From NCBI GenBank assembly GCA_025869435.1, contig JAOZVS010000064.1:1-64000 (forward strand): a stretch of DNA of 64,000 bases. Reading direction: 5' to 3'. Origin of the DNA: Zavarzinia sp. GTDB taxonomy: Bacteria > Pseudomonadota > Alphaproteobacteria > Zavarziniales > Zavarziniaceae. The notes beneath the pieces are model-generated. The model worked only from the letters and a program-made list of their open reading frames with translations, had not been told where the DNA came from and did not search any database. Every line of letters begins with the position of its first letter. The first letter of the stretch is position 1. Of the stretch, positions 1 to 7,404 are shown one piece after another. The position numbers were made by a program, and so were the translations under genes.

Positions 1-33
1 CTGAACCTGGGCGGCGGCAATATTCACGGACAT
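1..33 (-). CDS. 5' end of a CDS running off the left edge (partial)
   Basis: An ATG on the minus strand at 33 opens a frame reading MSVNIAAAQVQ up to the window edge. A GGGAGAA ribosome-binding-site-like sequence lies about 7 bases upstream, which is the main reason to think it is a real start. Eleven residues are too few to assign a family. Confidence 0.35.
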   Translation of the reverse strand, partial: MSVNIAAAQVQ

Positions 34-124
34 CGGCGGCTTCTCCCGGCGCTTGTTCTCGAGGCGGCGGGAGTGTGGGCGGTTCGCAATTCGAGATCAA
101 GGAAGCTGCGGCGCCGGAATCGAA

Positions 125-144
125 AGCCCCGCCGAAGCGGGGCT
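125..144 (-). terminator. Rho-independent terminator of the 57-aa gene
   Basis: A perfect 8-bp stem (AGCCCCGC / GCGGGGCT) with a CGAA loop sits 11 bases beyond the stop of the small minus-strand gene at 156-329 and is followed on the minus strand by a short T run. Confidence 0.6.
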
Positions 145-155
145 GGACGGAGGCG

Positions 156-329
156 TCAGGCGCTGGCCTTCTTCTTTGGCTTGGACAGCGCCTCTTCGGC
201 GTCGCGCCCTTCTTTCGTGTTTCGCCGCACGGCCGCGCGCACCTTGGGATCGGCGAGCCATTTGGCAATGGTTCCCCGCACCCGCTCCACAGCGGTGTCG
301 AGAAACGCCATTTGCCGTTCGCGATCCAT
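156..329 (-). CDS. small hypothetical protein, 57 aa, Lys/Arg-rich
   Basis: Begins MDRERQMAFLDTAVERV and ends with a basic tail KPKKKASA. It is predicted to be a soluble helical protein with many charged residues and no membrane segment. A terminator hairpin follows the stop directly, which supports a real transcription unit. No strong ribosome-binding site is visible before the ATG. The upstream 90 bases are AT-rich and could hold the promoter. I recognise no family; a small nucleic-acid-associated protein is possible from the charge pattern, but that is only a guess. Confidence 0.6.
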   Translation of the reverse strand: MDRERQMAFLDTAVERVRGTIAKWLADPKVRAAVRRNTKEGRDAEEALSKPKKKASA

Positions 330-422
330 GCGACACCATCAGTAAAATTAACATAGATTTCTCGAACGAGACCCCGAACGTACCCGCTCTAAACTCAAGT
401 TATAGTCAATTTTCTATTTATT

Positions 423-1028
423 TTATTTTAAATCAATAAGGTTACCGTCACGCATTTTTCGCGAGGCTTCAAGAAATTTCTCATACATTGCAACCTCTAT
501 GTATATTTCTGGAATCTGAAACCGTAGAGCCAACTCGCCAATTGTAACTTTACCACTTTGAACATCACTCTGCCAGTAGTTCCTATGTTCCAAGGGGAAT
601 AGCAGCTCCAGAGCAAGGGCCACTGCAATAGTCTCAGACATCGCCGCACTATTATTTGCCGGATTTCCGGCTGATAAGAGTTCGATTAACGTTCTGAACT
701 CTGCCTCTGTGCCCACCCGATCCCCTTCCTCATCGAGGACGACATGGCACATTTCTTTTGCAATAACGAATCTTTTCCACTCGTATTCTATTCTCGAATT
801 AACGTAAATTGTTGCGTAATCGCCTAAGTTTCCATAGGGGCGCGCAAAGAACTTTATCTCACCAAGTATATTTTTTTGCTCATAATCAACCTCGAACACA
901 TCCAATGCTCCAATATAGCCCATTGATACTATAATATTTCTTATGGAATCTATTTTTATAGGCACAAGCCTCATATTATACTGCTTGTGATACTCTTTAA
1001 GGATGTGGCCCGCAGCGCTAAGGTTCAT
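423..1028 (-). CDS. ImmA/IrrE-like protein with degenerate metallopeptidase motif, 201 aa
   Basis: The centre reads FVIAKEMCHVVLDEEGD followed about 50 residues later by ETIAVALALELLFP. This matches the layout of ImmA/IrrE (DUF955) peptidases: an HExxH zinc motif, then an E..A..FA.ELL.P helix. The first motif histidine is a lysine here (KEMCH), so zinc proteolysis is probably lost. The C-terminal segment (IGELALRFQIP) resembles the helix-turn-helix-like end of that family. The gene is much more AT-rich than its neighbours, which suggests transfer. The start is uncertain: ATG 1028, TTG 1040 or ATG 974 are in frame and none has a clear ribosome-binding site. ImmA relatives regulate mobile elements by cleaving repressors; a regulatory, non-catalytic role is inferred. 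Confidence 0.6.
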   Translation of the reverse strand: MNLSAAGHILKEYHKQYNMRLVPIKIDSIRNIIVSMGYIGALDVFEVDYEQKNILGEIKFFARPYGNLGDYATIYVNSRIEYEWKRFVIAKEMCHVVLDEEGDRVGTEAEFRTLIELLSAGNPANNSAAMSETIAVALALELLFPLEHRNYWQSDVQSGKVTIGELALRFQIPEIYIEVAMYEKFLEASRKMRDGNLIDLK

Positions 1029-1040
1029 GGCGATTCGCAA

Positions 1041-1068
1041 TAAAAAAGGCAGAGATACAATCTCTGCC
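1041..1068 (-). terminator. intrinsic terminator or attenuator between two small genes
   Basis: A perfect 8-bp stem, GGCAGAGA / TCTCTGCC (1048-1055 and 1061-1068), is followed on the minus strand by six T (1047-1041). It sits after the 73-aa gene and immediately before the ImmA-like start, so it can end the first transcript or attenuate read-through into the second. Confidence 0.7.
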
Positions 1069-1091
1069 TTTTCGCAACCATGTGGCGCAAG

Positions 1092-1313
1092 TCAAAACTC
1101 TTTGTCGAACCTCACTTGCTCAACCGCCGCATCAAAACAAGACACTTTCAGCACCCGACCGGCGCTGATCGCCTCTTCAATGCGCTCAATCTCCTCAAGC
1201 AACTCGGTCGCGCTCGGCAGGCCCGCCTGCGGCGCCTTGAAGAACTTGACGTTCGTCAAGCCGCTGCCGAACAAGGCCCCCAAGCGAGACTTCAATCGAG
1301 CCTCAATGTTCAT
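1092..1313 (-). CDS. small hypothetical protein, 73 aa
   Basis: ATG 1313 is chosen because AGGAGG lies 5 bases upstream; an in-frame GTG at 1319 overlaps that site. The product is soluble, with a helical middle (ATELLEEIERIEEAISAG) and no membrane segment. It has its own promoter (1397-1425) and terminator (1041-1068), and is followed on the same strand by the ImmA-like gene. No family recognised. Pairing of a small protein with an ImmA-like protein recalls regulatory pairs of mobile elements, but the sequence does not prove it. Confidence 0.65.
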   Translation of the reverse strand: MNIEARLKSRLGALFGSGLTNVKFFKAPQAGLPSATELLEEIERIEEAISAGRVLKVSCFDAAVEQVRFDKEF

Positions 1314-1396
1314 GGACACCTCCTATTTACTCCAGGAATCTATCGCCCAAACCCGTTAAGGATGTGTGAACGACATTGATTCCCCAGCGGGCCGCG

Positions 1397-1425
1397 TTAC
1401 TACAGCAATACATTGATTCTGTCAA
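1397..1425 (-). promoter_or_regulatory. sigma70-like promoter for the 73-aa gene
   Basis: On the minus strand TTGACA (1425-1420) is separated by 17 bases from TAGTAA (1402-1397). The -35 is perfect and the -10 matches 4 of 6. The predicted start lies about 80 bases before ATG 1313. The rest of the 1314-1546 interval shows no gene. Confidence 0.5.
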
Positions 1426-1546
1426 CGCCAAACGCCCATGGCTCAAGTTGGTAGTCTGCATAGGGGGCTCGCAATAGCAAGCCCATATTAGAGCCGAAGC
1501 GCAATTCTCTCGGCTCCCACCCCAATGTCCGCACAAAAGTAACACA

Positions 1547-2116
1547 TCAGTCCTTGGCGCGTTCCATGTAGTTGCCTTCGGCGGTGCCGACGACGACGCG
1601 GGTGCCCGACTCGATATGGGGCGGCACTAGGATCTTCTGGCCGTTCTCGAGGATCGCCGGCTTGAAGGACGACGACGCGGTCTGGCCCTTCACGACCGGG
1701 TCGGCCTCGACGATCTTCAGGGTGACGGTCTGCGGCAGCTCGGCCGCGACGGGCGAGCCTTCGTAGGTGCGGATGGAGCAGACCATGCCTTCCTGGAGCC
1801 ACACGGCCGGATCGCCGATGACGTCGGCGGGGACGAGGATCTGCTCGAAGGTCTCGGTATCCATGAAGGCGTAATTGTCGCCCTCGGGATAGAGATACTG
1901 GTAATCCCGGTCCTCGAGGCTCACGCGCTCGACCTGTTCCGAAGAGCGGTAGCGTTCCTGCGTCTTCACGCCGTCGCGGATGCCGCGCAGCTCGAACTGG
2001 GCGAAGGCGCCGCCCTTGCCGGGCTGCACCATCTGGGTCTTGAGCACCGCGAACAGCTTGCCGTTGATTTCAACGACGTTGCCGACGCGGATGGTGTTGG
2101 CGTTAACCTTGGGCAT
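1547..2116 (-). CDS. efp: elongation factor P
   Basis: EF-P binds the ribosome between the P and E sites and relieves stalling at polyproline stretches. The 189-aa length is typical. The N-terminal KOW-like domain carries VQPGKGGAF, with Lys34 at the tip; this is the lysine that EpmA beta-lysylates in bacteria of this type. Two OB-like domains follow, with the usual VEADPVVKGQTAS segment. The lysylating enzyme is encoded divergently 95 bases away (2212-3267), which strongly supports Lys34 as the modified residue. Confidence 0.97.
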   Translation of the reverse strand: MPKVNANTIRVGNVVEINGKLFAVLKTQMVQPGKGGAFAQFELRGIRDGVKTQERYRSSEQVERVSLEDRDYQYLYPEGDNYAFMDTETFEQILVPADVIGDPAVWLQEGMVCSIRTYEGSPVAAELPQTVTLKIVEADPVVKGQTASSSFKPAILENGQKILVPPHIESGTRVVVGTAEGNYMERAKD

Positions 2117-2211
2117 GGGAAATACTCTGTTTGCCTGACCGAATGGCGGCGGACCCTATCAGACGCGCCCGCAATGGACAACCGGCGCCTTGACTGCTAG
2201 GGCCATGCGTC

Positions 2212-3267
2212 ATGACCCATGATTCCATTCCCTGGTGGCGCCCCGACGCCTTCGCCCGCAAGCGCGAGCCTCTTCTGGCCCGGGCGCGCATCCTCGCCTC
2301 TTTACGCGAAACCTTCGCCGCGCGGGATTTCACCGAGGTCGAAACCCCCGCGCTGCAGGTCAGCCCGGGGATCGAGCCGCATCTGATGGCCTTCGCCACC
2401 GACTTGGAGCCTGCGGACGGCGGGCCGGCGCGGCGGCTCTATCTTCATACCTCGCCCGAATTCGCGATGAAGAAACTGCTGGTCGCCGGGATGCCGCGCA
2501 TCTTCCAGATCACCAGGACCTGGCGCAACCGCGAGCGCTCGGACACCCATCACCCGGAATTCACCATGCTGGAATGGTATCGGGCGGGCGGCAGCCTGGG
2601 CGATCTGATGGAGGATTGCGAGGCGCTGGTGCGGGCGGCGGCACGGGCGGCGGGGCGCGACCATCTGCGGGTGGGCGAGAAGGACATTCCCATCGACGAG
2701 GATTTCGAGCGCCTGTCGGTCGAGGAAGCCTTCCTGATGCATGCCGGCATCGACCTCTTCGCGACGATCGACGATCCCCTCGCCCCCTCGCCCGGCGCGC
2801 TTCGGGCGGAGGCGGAAGAGATCGGCATCCGCACCGCGCCGGACGACAGCTGGGAAGATATTTTCTTCAAGATCAGCCTCGACCGCATCGAGCCGCATCT
2901 GGGCGAGACAAGGCCGACCTTCCTGACCGACTGGCCGATTTCCATGGCCGCCCTGTCGCGGCCGAACCCGGAAGATCCCCGCGTCGCCGAGCGTTTCGAG
3001 CTTTACGCCGGGGCGGTCGAACTCGCCAATGCCTTCGGCGAACTGACCGATGCGGCGGAACAGCGCCGGCGTTTCATCGCGGATTGCGAGAAGAAGGAAA
3101 AGCTCTACGGCTTTCGCTATCCGATCGACGAGGATTTCCTCGCCGCCCTCGAATGGGGGCTGCCGGCTTCGGCGGGCATCGCCCTCGGCATCGACCGGCT
3201 GGTGATGCTGGCCACGGGGGCTGGGCGGATCGATGACGTGCTGTGGGTGCCGGTGGTCGAGGCTTGA
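2212..3267 (+). CDS. epmA: EF-P--(R)-beta-lysine ligase EpmA (PoxA/GenX)
   Basis: A class II lysyl-tRNA-synthetase paralogue without an anticodon-binding domain. It activates lysine/beta-lysine and attaches it to EF-P Lys34. The 351-aa protein shows motif 2 around residues 97-125 (FQITRTWRNRE, then HHPEFTMLEWYRAG) and motif 3 near the C-terminus (GIALGIDRLVML). It lacks the N-terminal OB domain of LysS, which separates it from a true tRNA ligase. It is divergent from efp and ends 4 bases before the convergent end of the GTA-type cluster. The EpmB aminomutase is not in this window. Confidence 0.93.
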   Translation: MTHDSIPWWRPDAFARKREPLLARARILASLRETFAARDFTEVETPALQVSPGIEPHLMAFATDLEPADGGPARRLYLHTSPEFAMKKLLVAGMPRIFQITRTWRNRERSDTHHPEFTMLEWYRAGGSLGDLMEDCEALVRAAARAAGRDHLRVGEKDIPIDEDFERLSVEEAFLMHAGIDLFATIDDPLAPSPGALRAEAEEIGIRTAPDDSWEDIFFKISLDRIEPHLGETRPTFLTDWPISMAALSRPNPEDPRVAERFELYAGAVELANAFGELTDAAEQRRRFIADCEKKEKLYGFRYPIDEDFLAALEWGLPASAGIALGIDRLVMLATGAGRIDDVLWVPVVEA

Positions 3268-3271
3268 AGGA

Positions 3272-4153
3272 TCAGTTGCCGGATTTGCCGGTGCTGACGC
3301 CGTCCTGCCCGTTCTTTTCGCCCGGCACCGGCAGGCTGGCGAGGGCGATCACCGCGTCGCCCGAGAGGGCCGGCAGGAACATGCGGGCGACGGGGGCGGC
3401 GGCTGCCGCGAAACCGTCGCCGATCCGTCCGCCGATCGAGGCGATGGCGCCGACCGTCGCCTTGGCCTGGGCTGTGACGGCGGCGCCCGCGCTGGCCCCC
3501 GCGTTTTCCAGCTTGTCGGCGAAACGCGCATAGACCTCGCGCACCGAAAGCGCGCGGCCGTCCTTGCCATAGAAGATCGAGCGATTGGCCGAGGCGGCAT
3601 CGGGCATCACGCTGGCGGCGGGCGTCGACGGCGCCTTGGCCATGGTGGACAGGAAGCGCGAGGCCCCGCCGGCGCCCAGGAAATGCGCCATGTAGAGGTC
3701 GGTCGAATTCACGTCGCGGTTCAGCCGGCCCGTCAGATAGGCCTTGTTGTCATTGGCGAATTCCGCCCCCATCACGGCCGAGACGGCGGGATCGTCGCGC
3801 AGCGCCAGGATCTGCTTCTTCGTCGCGGCGTCGGACACTTTCATTCGGCCATCGGCGCCTTGCCTGATGGCATCGGCGAGATCGCCCAGGCCATGTTCGG
3901 CGCCATGGTCCTTGACCATCTTCAGCCAGGTCTGGTCGATGAACTGGTAGAGCCCCCGGGCGCTGGAGGTGGAAGCCTTGGCATCGGCATCGAAGCCGGA
4001 TTCGATCTGGGCCTGGGCGACCAGATATTTGAAATCGACGCCGGTCTTGGCCGAGGCGGTCTGGATGCCGCGCAGGACATCGTCGGGCACACCGGCATAG
4101 GTCTGGCCGCGGCGCGTCGCATTGGCGATTTCAGTCGGCAAAGTCAGGCTCAT
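3272..4153 (-). CDS. SLT-type lytic transglycosylase, last gene of the GTA-like cluster
   Basis: A murein transglycosylase of the goose-lysozyme/SLT fold. The N-terminal 170 residues hold the catalytic Glu51 in AQAQIESGF and the following SSARGLYQFIDQTW motif. The C-terminal part is Ala-rich and low in complexity. ATG 4153 is preceded by GGGAGG. No signal peptide is seen, so release would need a holin or tail delivery. It is the distal gene of the minus-strand operon after a second wall hydrolase and holin-like proteins, so it may act in lysis for particle release, or in murein penetration. R. capsulatus encodes its GTA lysis genes elsewhere. Confidence 0.85.
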   Translation of the reverse strand: MSLTLPTEIANATRRGQTYAGVPDDVLRGIQTASAKTGVDFKYLVAQAQIESGFDADAKASTSSARGLYQFIDQTWLKMVKDHGAEHGLGDLADAIRQGADGRMKVSDAATKKQILALRDDPAVSAVMGAEFANDNKAYLTGRLNRDVNSTDLYMAHFLGAGGASRFLSTMAKAPSTPAASVMPDAASANRSIFYGKDGRALSVREVYARFADKLENAGASAGAAVTAQAKATVGAIASIGGRIGDGFAAAAAPVARMFLPALSGDAVIALASLPVPGEKNGQDGVSTGKSGN

Positions 4154-4291
4154 CTGGTCGTCCTCCCGGCAATCCGGTCCTGGCGACCCGGTCAAAATTG
4201 CCGGGTGCCGTGGCGGGCCGCGACGGAAAACCCCGATTCGCCGTGCCCTCGCGGCCTGCCACGCCCCTTCACTAGCGAAAGCCGTGCCAAG

Positions 4292-4486
4292 TCATTCGCC
4301 CCGCCCCCCTGCCCGTCCGGCATGACCGACATTGAGGGCGATCAGGTCGAGGAGGCGGCGCAGCAGAAGGGCGATGCCATCATCCTTCGGCGTCGGCGTC
4401 AGCGCGGCCAGGGCGGAGGCTGCGCTGACGAGGCCGGAAGCGACGAGCAGCAACGCCTCGCCGTGGAGGGAAATGAATTCGATCAT
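4292..4486 (-). CDS. small holin-like membrane protein, 64 aa
   Basis: One hydrophobic helix (residues about 10-29, ALLLVASGLVSAASALAAL) is followed by TPTPKDD and a basic C-terminus, a pattern seen in small phage membrane proteins next to endolysins. GAGGAG lies 8 bases before the ATG. It sits between two murein hydrolase genes. A role as holin or holin-like protein is inferred from size, topology and position, not from a recognised family. Confidence 0.6.
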   Translation of the reverse strand: MIEFISLHGEALLLVASGLVSAASALAALTPTPKDDGIALLLRRLLDLIALNVGHAGRAGGRGE

Positions 4487-4498
4487 GTTTTGTTCTCC

Positions 4499-4984
4499 TC
4501 ACGGTCCGATGCGAAAGAAGTGATGGCGGCCGATGGTGACCGTGGGCCGCCGGCCCCGCGCCCAGGCCGGGCGGCTACCCCTGGCGTGATAATGGTCGGC
4601 ACCGCCGGTGGGATCGCCCATCCGGCCGTCCAGCGCCGCGTCGGCGATGGTGCGCGCCGGCAGCAGCACGGCGGCATCGGCGGCCAGCGCCTCCAGCAGC
4701 TTCCGGTTGGGATCGCCTGCGTTCCAGCACGAGAATTGCCAGGTCGCCCGGCAGACCGAGCGGGCATCCGGCCCGCCCCACCAGTGCGGCGCCTGGCCCT
4801 GATGGATGCGCCGGGCGGTCGCCAGCATGCGGTTGACGATGACGGCGGCGACGGCGGCCATGCCCGGCACGCCCTCGCCCCGCGCCTCGCCGTGAAGGGT
4901 GCGGGCCAGCGTGTCGCGATCCTCTTCGGTCGGGCGCGGCAGAAGGGCGATGCGGCCGGCGAAGGGCGGCAGGGGCGGGCTCAT
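4499..4984 (-). CDS. cell wall hydrolase (SleB / Hydrolase_2 family), 161 aa
   Basis: The fold of SleB-type hydrolases is indicated by LARTLHGEARGE, VAAVIVNRM and the late GADHYHA segment. The glutamate of HGEARGE is the probable catalytic residue. The start MSPPLPPF at 4984 overlaps the stop of the preceding gene (ATGA), so the two are translationally coupled. No signal peptide. With the transglycosylase and two small membrane proteins it forms a lysis-like block at the 3' end of the GTA-like operon. Confidence 0.8.
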   Translation of the reverse strand: MSPPLPPFAGRIALLPRPTEEDRDTLARTLHGEARGEGVPGMAAVAAVIVNRMLATARRIHQGQAPHWWGGPDARSVCRATWQFSCWNAGDPNRKLLEALAADAAVLLPARTIADAALDGRMGDPTGGADHYHARGSRPAWARGRRPTVTIGRHHFFRIGP

Positions 4985-5283
4985 CGCCGCCCCTCCACCC
5001 GGCGCAGGCGCGCCTCGAGATCGACCACCAGGGCATCGACCCGGCCGATCTCGCGCCGCGCGTCGTCGGCCGGCAGCGCGGCCTTGCCGAGGCTCTTCAG
5101 CTCGGCGACCTGATCGCGCAGGGCCTCGATCTGGATGCGAAGACCGGCGACGGCGGTCGTGTTGTCGCTGATGGTGGCCGCCATCCACAGGATGCCGGCC
5201 GTCAACAGGCTGCCGATGGCGAGGATCGCCTGCCGTTCGAATTCGCCGCGCCTGAAGATCGGCCGGGGGGATATGTCGGTCAT
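4981..5283 (-). CDS. small membrane protein with coiled coil, 100 aa
   Basis: An N-terminal cytoplasmic part (FRRGEFERQ) is followed by one transmembrane helix (about residues 18-37, ILAIGSLLTAGILWMAATI) and a coiled coil of about 55 residues rich in Leu, Ala, Glu and Arg. Phage genes of this shape next to endolysins are spanin- or holin-like. It lies directly upstream of the SleB-type hydrolase with a 4-base overlap. Exact function is not recognisable. Confidence 0.6.
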   Translation of the reverse strand: MTDISPRPIFRRGEFERQAILAIGSLLTAGILWMAATISDNTTAVAGLRIQIEALRDQVAELKSLGKAALPADDARREIGRVDALVVDLEARLRRVEGRR

Positions 5284-5296
5284 GTCTGGTCTCCTG

Positions 5297-5464
5297 TCAG
5301 CCGGCGGTTTCCGGCGCGGGGGCGAGGGCTGCTTCCGGCCACCAGCCTTCCCCGCCCTCGTCATAGGCGATAAGGTAGTGGTCGCCTTCCCGCGCGAGGA
5401 CGCTGGCCCCCACGCTTTCCCTGTTCTCAAGACGGTGCACGCTGGCCCCCGGCTCGTAACTCAT
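5297..5464 (-). CDS. small hypothetical protein, 55 aa
   Basis: ATG 5464 follows AGGAG, and the reading frame upstream overlaps the 3' end of the DUF2793 gene. The sequence (SYEPGASVHRLENRESVGASVLAREGDHYLIAYDEGGEGWWPEAAL) looks like a small all-beta, SH3-like fold that ends in an Ala/Pro tail. It is part of the operon; function unknown. Confidence 0.6.
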   Translation of the reverse strand: MSYEPGASVHRLENRESVGASVLAREGDHYLIAYDEGGEGWWPEAALAPAPETAG

Positions 5465-5478
5465 GGTTTCTCTCCTGT

Positions 5479-7365
5479 TCATGCGGCGAGGAAGGACAGC
5501 TCGACCCAGTTCGAGCCGCTGAAGACATAGCGGCCGGTGAAGGCCAGCCCGGCCGAACCGGTGCGCAGGGTGCCGCCAGCCGGCCCGCCATCGACGATGG
5601 CGAGGGTGAAGGCCCCGCCGCCGCCACGCCGGATCTCGAACAGGTCACCGGCGACGGCGCCCGTGGCGGACAGGGTCAGCACCCGGTCGGCGGTCAGCGT
5701 GGCGGTGACATGCTGGAAGACGCCATCCAGACCCGGCGTCAGCACGGCACTGGCGTCGCCCCGCGCGGCGTAACCCGGAATATTTCGTCGCCGCGACAGG
5801 TGCCCCGGCCAGACCGGGGAGGTCATCATCCGGGCGCCGGCGCCTGAAACCCCGGTGGCGCAGAACAGCCCCAGCGCTCCCGCCCAGCACAGCGCCCGCC
5901 AGTTGTTGTCCGCGGCGCTGGCGCCGATGATCCAGCTGATGCCATCGGCGGAGGTCATCACCCGGTTGCCCGTGCCCGAATTGGCGATGGCGCAGAGCAG
6001 CCCCAGCTCCGCCGCCCAGACGACGGCGCGCCAGGCATTGTCCGCCGCGCTCGCCCGCAAGGTCCAGGCGATGCCATCGGGCGAGGTCATCACCCGGTTG
6101 CCCGTGCCCGAATTGGCGACGGCGCAGAACAATCCCAAGTCCGGCGACCAGCACACCGACAGCCAGTTGTTGTCGGCGGCGCTCGCCCGCGCGGTCCAGG
6201 CGATGCCGTCGGGCGACGTCATCACCCGGTTACCCGCCCCCGTGTAGGCGACGGCGCAGAACAGGCCGAGTTCCGCCGACCAGCAGACACTGAACCAGCT
6301 GTTGTCGGCGGCGCTCGCCCGCGCGGTCCAGGTGATGCCATCGGGCGAGGTCATCACCCGATTGCCGGTTCCCGATGTCGCCACGGCGCAGAACAGGCCG
6401 CGTTCCGCCGACCAGCAGATGCTGGACCAGATATTGTCGGCCGCGCTCGTCCGCGCGGTCCAGGTGATGCCATCCGGCGAGGTCATCACCCGGTTGCCCG
6501 CGCCGTCATTGGCGATGGCGCAGAAAATCCCGCATTCCGCCGACCAGCAGACCCCGGACCAGATATTGTCGACGGCGCTCGCCCGCGAGGTCCAGTTGAC
6601 GCCATCGGAAGAGGTCGCGACCCTGTTACCGCTGCCGTCACCGGCGACGGCGCACAGGAGACCCAGTTCCGGCGACCAGCAGACACCCTGCCACTGAAGA
6701 TCAGCCGGCGAGGTCCGGACCGTCCAGGCCGTGGCAAGCGCATGGCGGCGGGCCGGCATGTCCCGCGCGGGCCTCGCCGCGGCCCCGATCAGGCCACGGG
6801 CGGCCGCGCCATTGTCCGCCCCCGCCAAGGCCCGGCCCAGCGCCGTCAACAGGGATGTCGCCAGCGTGTCGGCCCCCGTGGCATGGATCAGCCGGTCGGC
6901 GGCGAGGTCGAGCGCGGCCAGCGCGTCCAGCACCGGGTCGTGTCCCTGCACGCTGGCGCCGATCGCGGCGACATCCAGCTTGCCGTCCAGCGCATCGGCA
7001 AGGCCCGAGACGGCGCCGATGGCGATATCGCCCCCGGCGACGATCCAGCCGGCGCCATCCCAGGTCCGGTGCAGGCCCTCGCTGGCGACATAGGCCTGGA
7101 AGCCGGGCCAGGGCGCGACGAAACGCCAGGCCGTGCCGATCCAGACGGCGATGCTCCCCGCCTGCCCCGCCCAGGCCCCCGTCGCCCCGGCGGCGACGAT
7201 ATGGCAGGCACCGGCCACGGGCGCGGCCGGCGGCTCCAGTCGGTCCCGGTCGAGGACCGCGGCCTGCACCATGATATCGAGGAGGTTCAAGGCCTCGTTA
7301 TGGGTGACTTCCTTCTGGGCCTGCGACTGGACGATATAGGGCAGGGCGAGACGCGGCGTCGGCAT
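5479..7365 (-). CDS. DUF2793 protein with seven 44-aa beta repeats (tail fibre-like)
   Basis: 628 aa. The first ~110 residues (TPRLALPYIVQSQAQKEVTHNEALNLLD, then a WIGTAWRF segment) are a DUF2793 domain, often found directly downstream of GTA tail genes. Residues about 215-520 carry tandem 44-residue units with the pattern GNRVMTSPDGITW-ARASAADN-W-VCWS-ELGLFCAVA. The C-terminus (FEIRRGGGGAFTLAIVDGG, VFSGSNWVEL) resembles a trimerising or adhesion tip. The repeats suggest a propeller-like or fibre domain for surface binding. It sits directly after the giant tail protein, so a receptor-binding or tail-tip accessory role is likely. Start 7365 is chosen because the DUF2793 domain begins there. 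Confidence 0.8.
   Translation of the reverse strand: MPTPRLALPYIVQSQAQKEVTHNEALNLLDIMVQAAVLDRDRLEPPAAPVAGACHIVAAGATGAWAGQAGSIAVWIGTAWRFVAPWPGFQAYVASEGLHRTWDGAGWIVAGGDIAIGAVSGLADALDGKLDVAAIGASVQGHDPVLDALAALDLAADRLIHATGADTLATSLLTALGRALAGADNGAAARGLIGAAARPARDMPARRHALATAWTVRTSPADLQWQGVCWSPELGLLCAVAGDGSGNRVATSSDGVNWTSRASAVDNIWSGVCWSAECGIFCAIANDGAGNRVMTSPDGITWTARTSAADNIWSSICWSAERGLFCAVATSGTGNRVMTSPDGITWTARASAADNSWFSVCWSAELGLFCAVAYTGAGNRVMTSPDGIAWTARASAADNNWLSVCWSPDLGLFCAVANSGTGNRVMTSPDGIAWTLRASAADNAWRAVVWAAELGLLCAIANSGTGNRVMTSADGISWIIGASAADNNWRALCWAGALGLFCATGVSGAGARMMTSPVWPGHLSRRRNIPGYAARGDASAVLTPGLDGVFQHVTATLTADRVLTLSATGAVAGDLFEIRRGGGGAFTLAIVDGGPAGGTLRTGSAGLAFTGRYVFSGSNWVELSFLAA
5810..6735 (-). repeat. 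in-frame tandem repeat, 132-bp period, about 7 copies
   Basis: The landmark GTCATCACCCGG or a close variant occurs on the plus strand at 5822, 5954, 6086, 6218, 6350, 6482 and 6614, exactly 132 bases apart. Each unit encodes 44 residues of the DUF2793 protein. The central copies are the most alike and the outer ones more diverged. Confidence 0.9.
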
Positions 7366-7404
7366 GAGCGCTTCCTCGGGCAGGGATCGATGGATCGGCA
7401 AGGG

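Noticed and set aside
53..439. Overlapping frames of 85-128 codons near the left end
   Set aside because: They conflict with the better supported 57-aa minus-strand gene (156-329), which has a matching terminator, and show no family features.
2212..3267. epmA as a second lysyl-tRNA synthetase
   Set aside because: It lacks the N-terminal anticodon-binding domain and is adjacent to efp, which fits the EF-P ligase.
3233..5113. 626-codon plus-strand frame opposite the lysis block
   Set aside because: Overlaps epmA and the wall hydrolase genes, low-complexity composition, no ribosome-binding site or domain.
5810..6735. Regular repeats considered as a CRISPR array
   Set aside because: The 132-base period is in frame with a coding gene, has no unique spacers between short repeats, and encodes a protein repeat.
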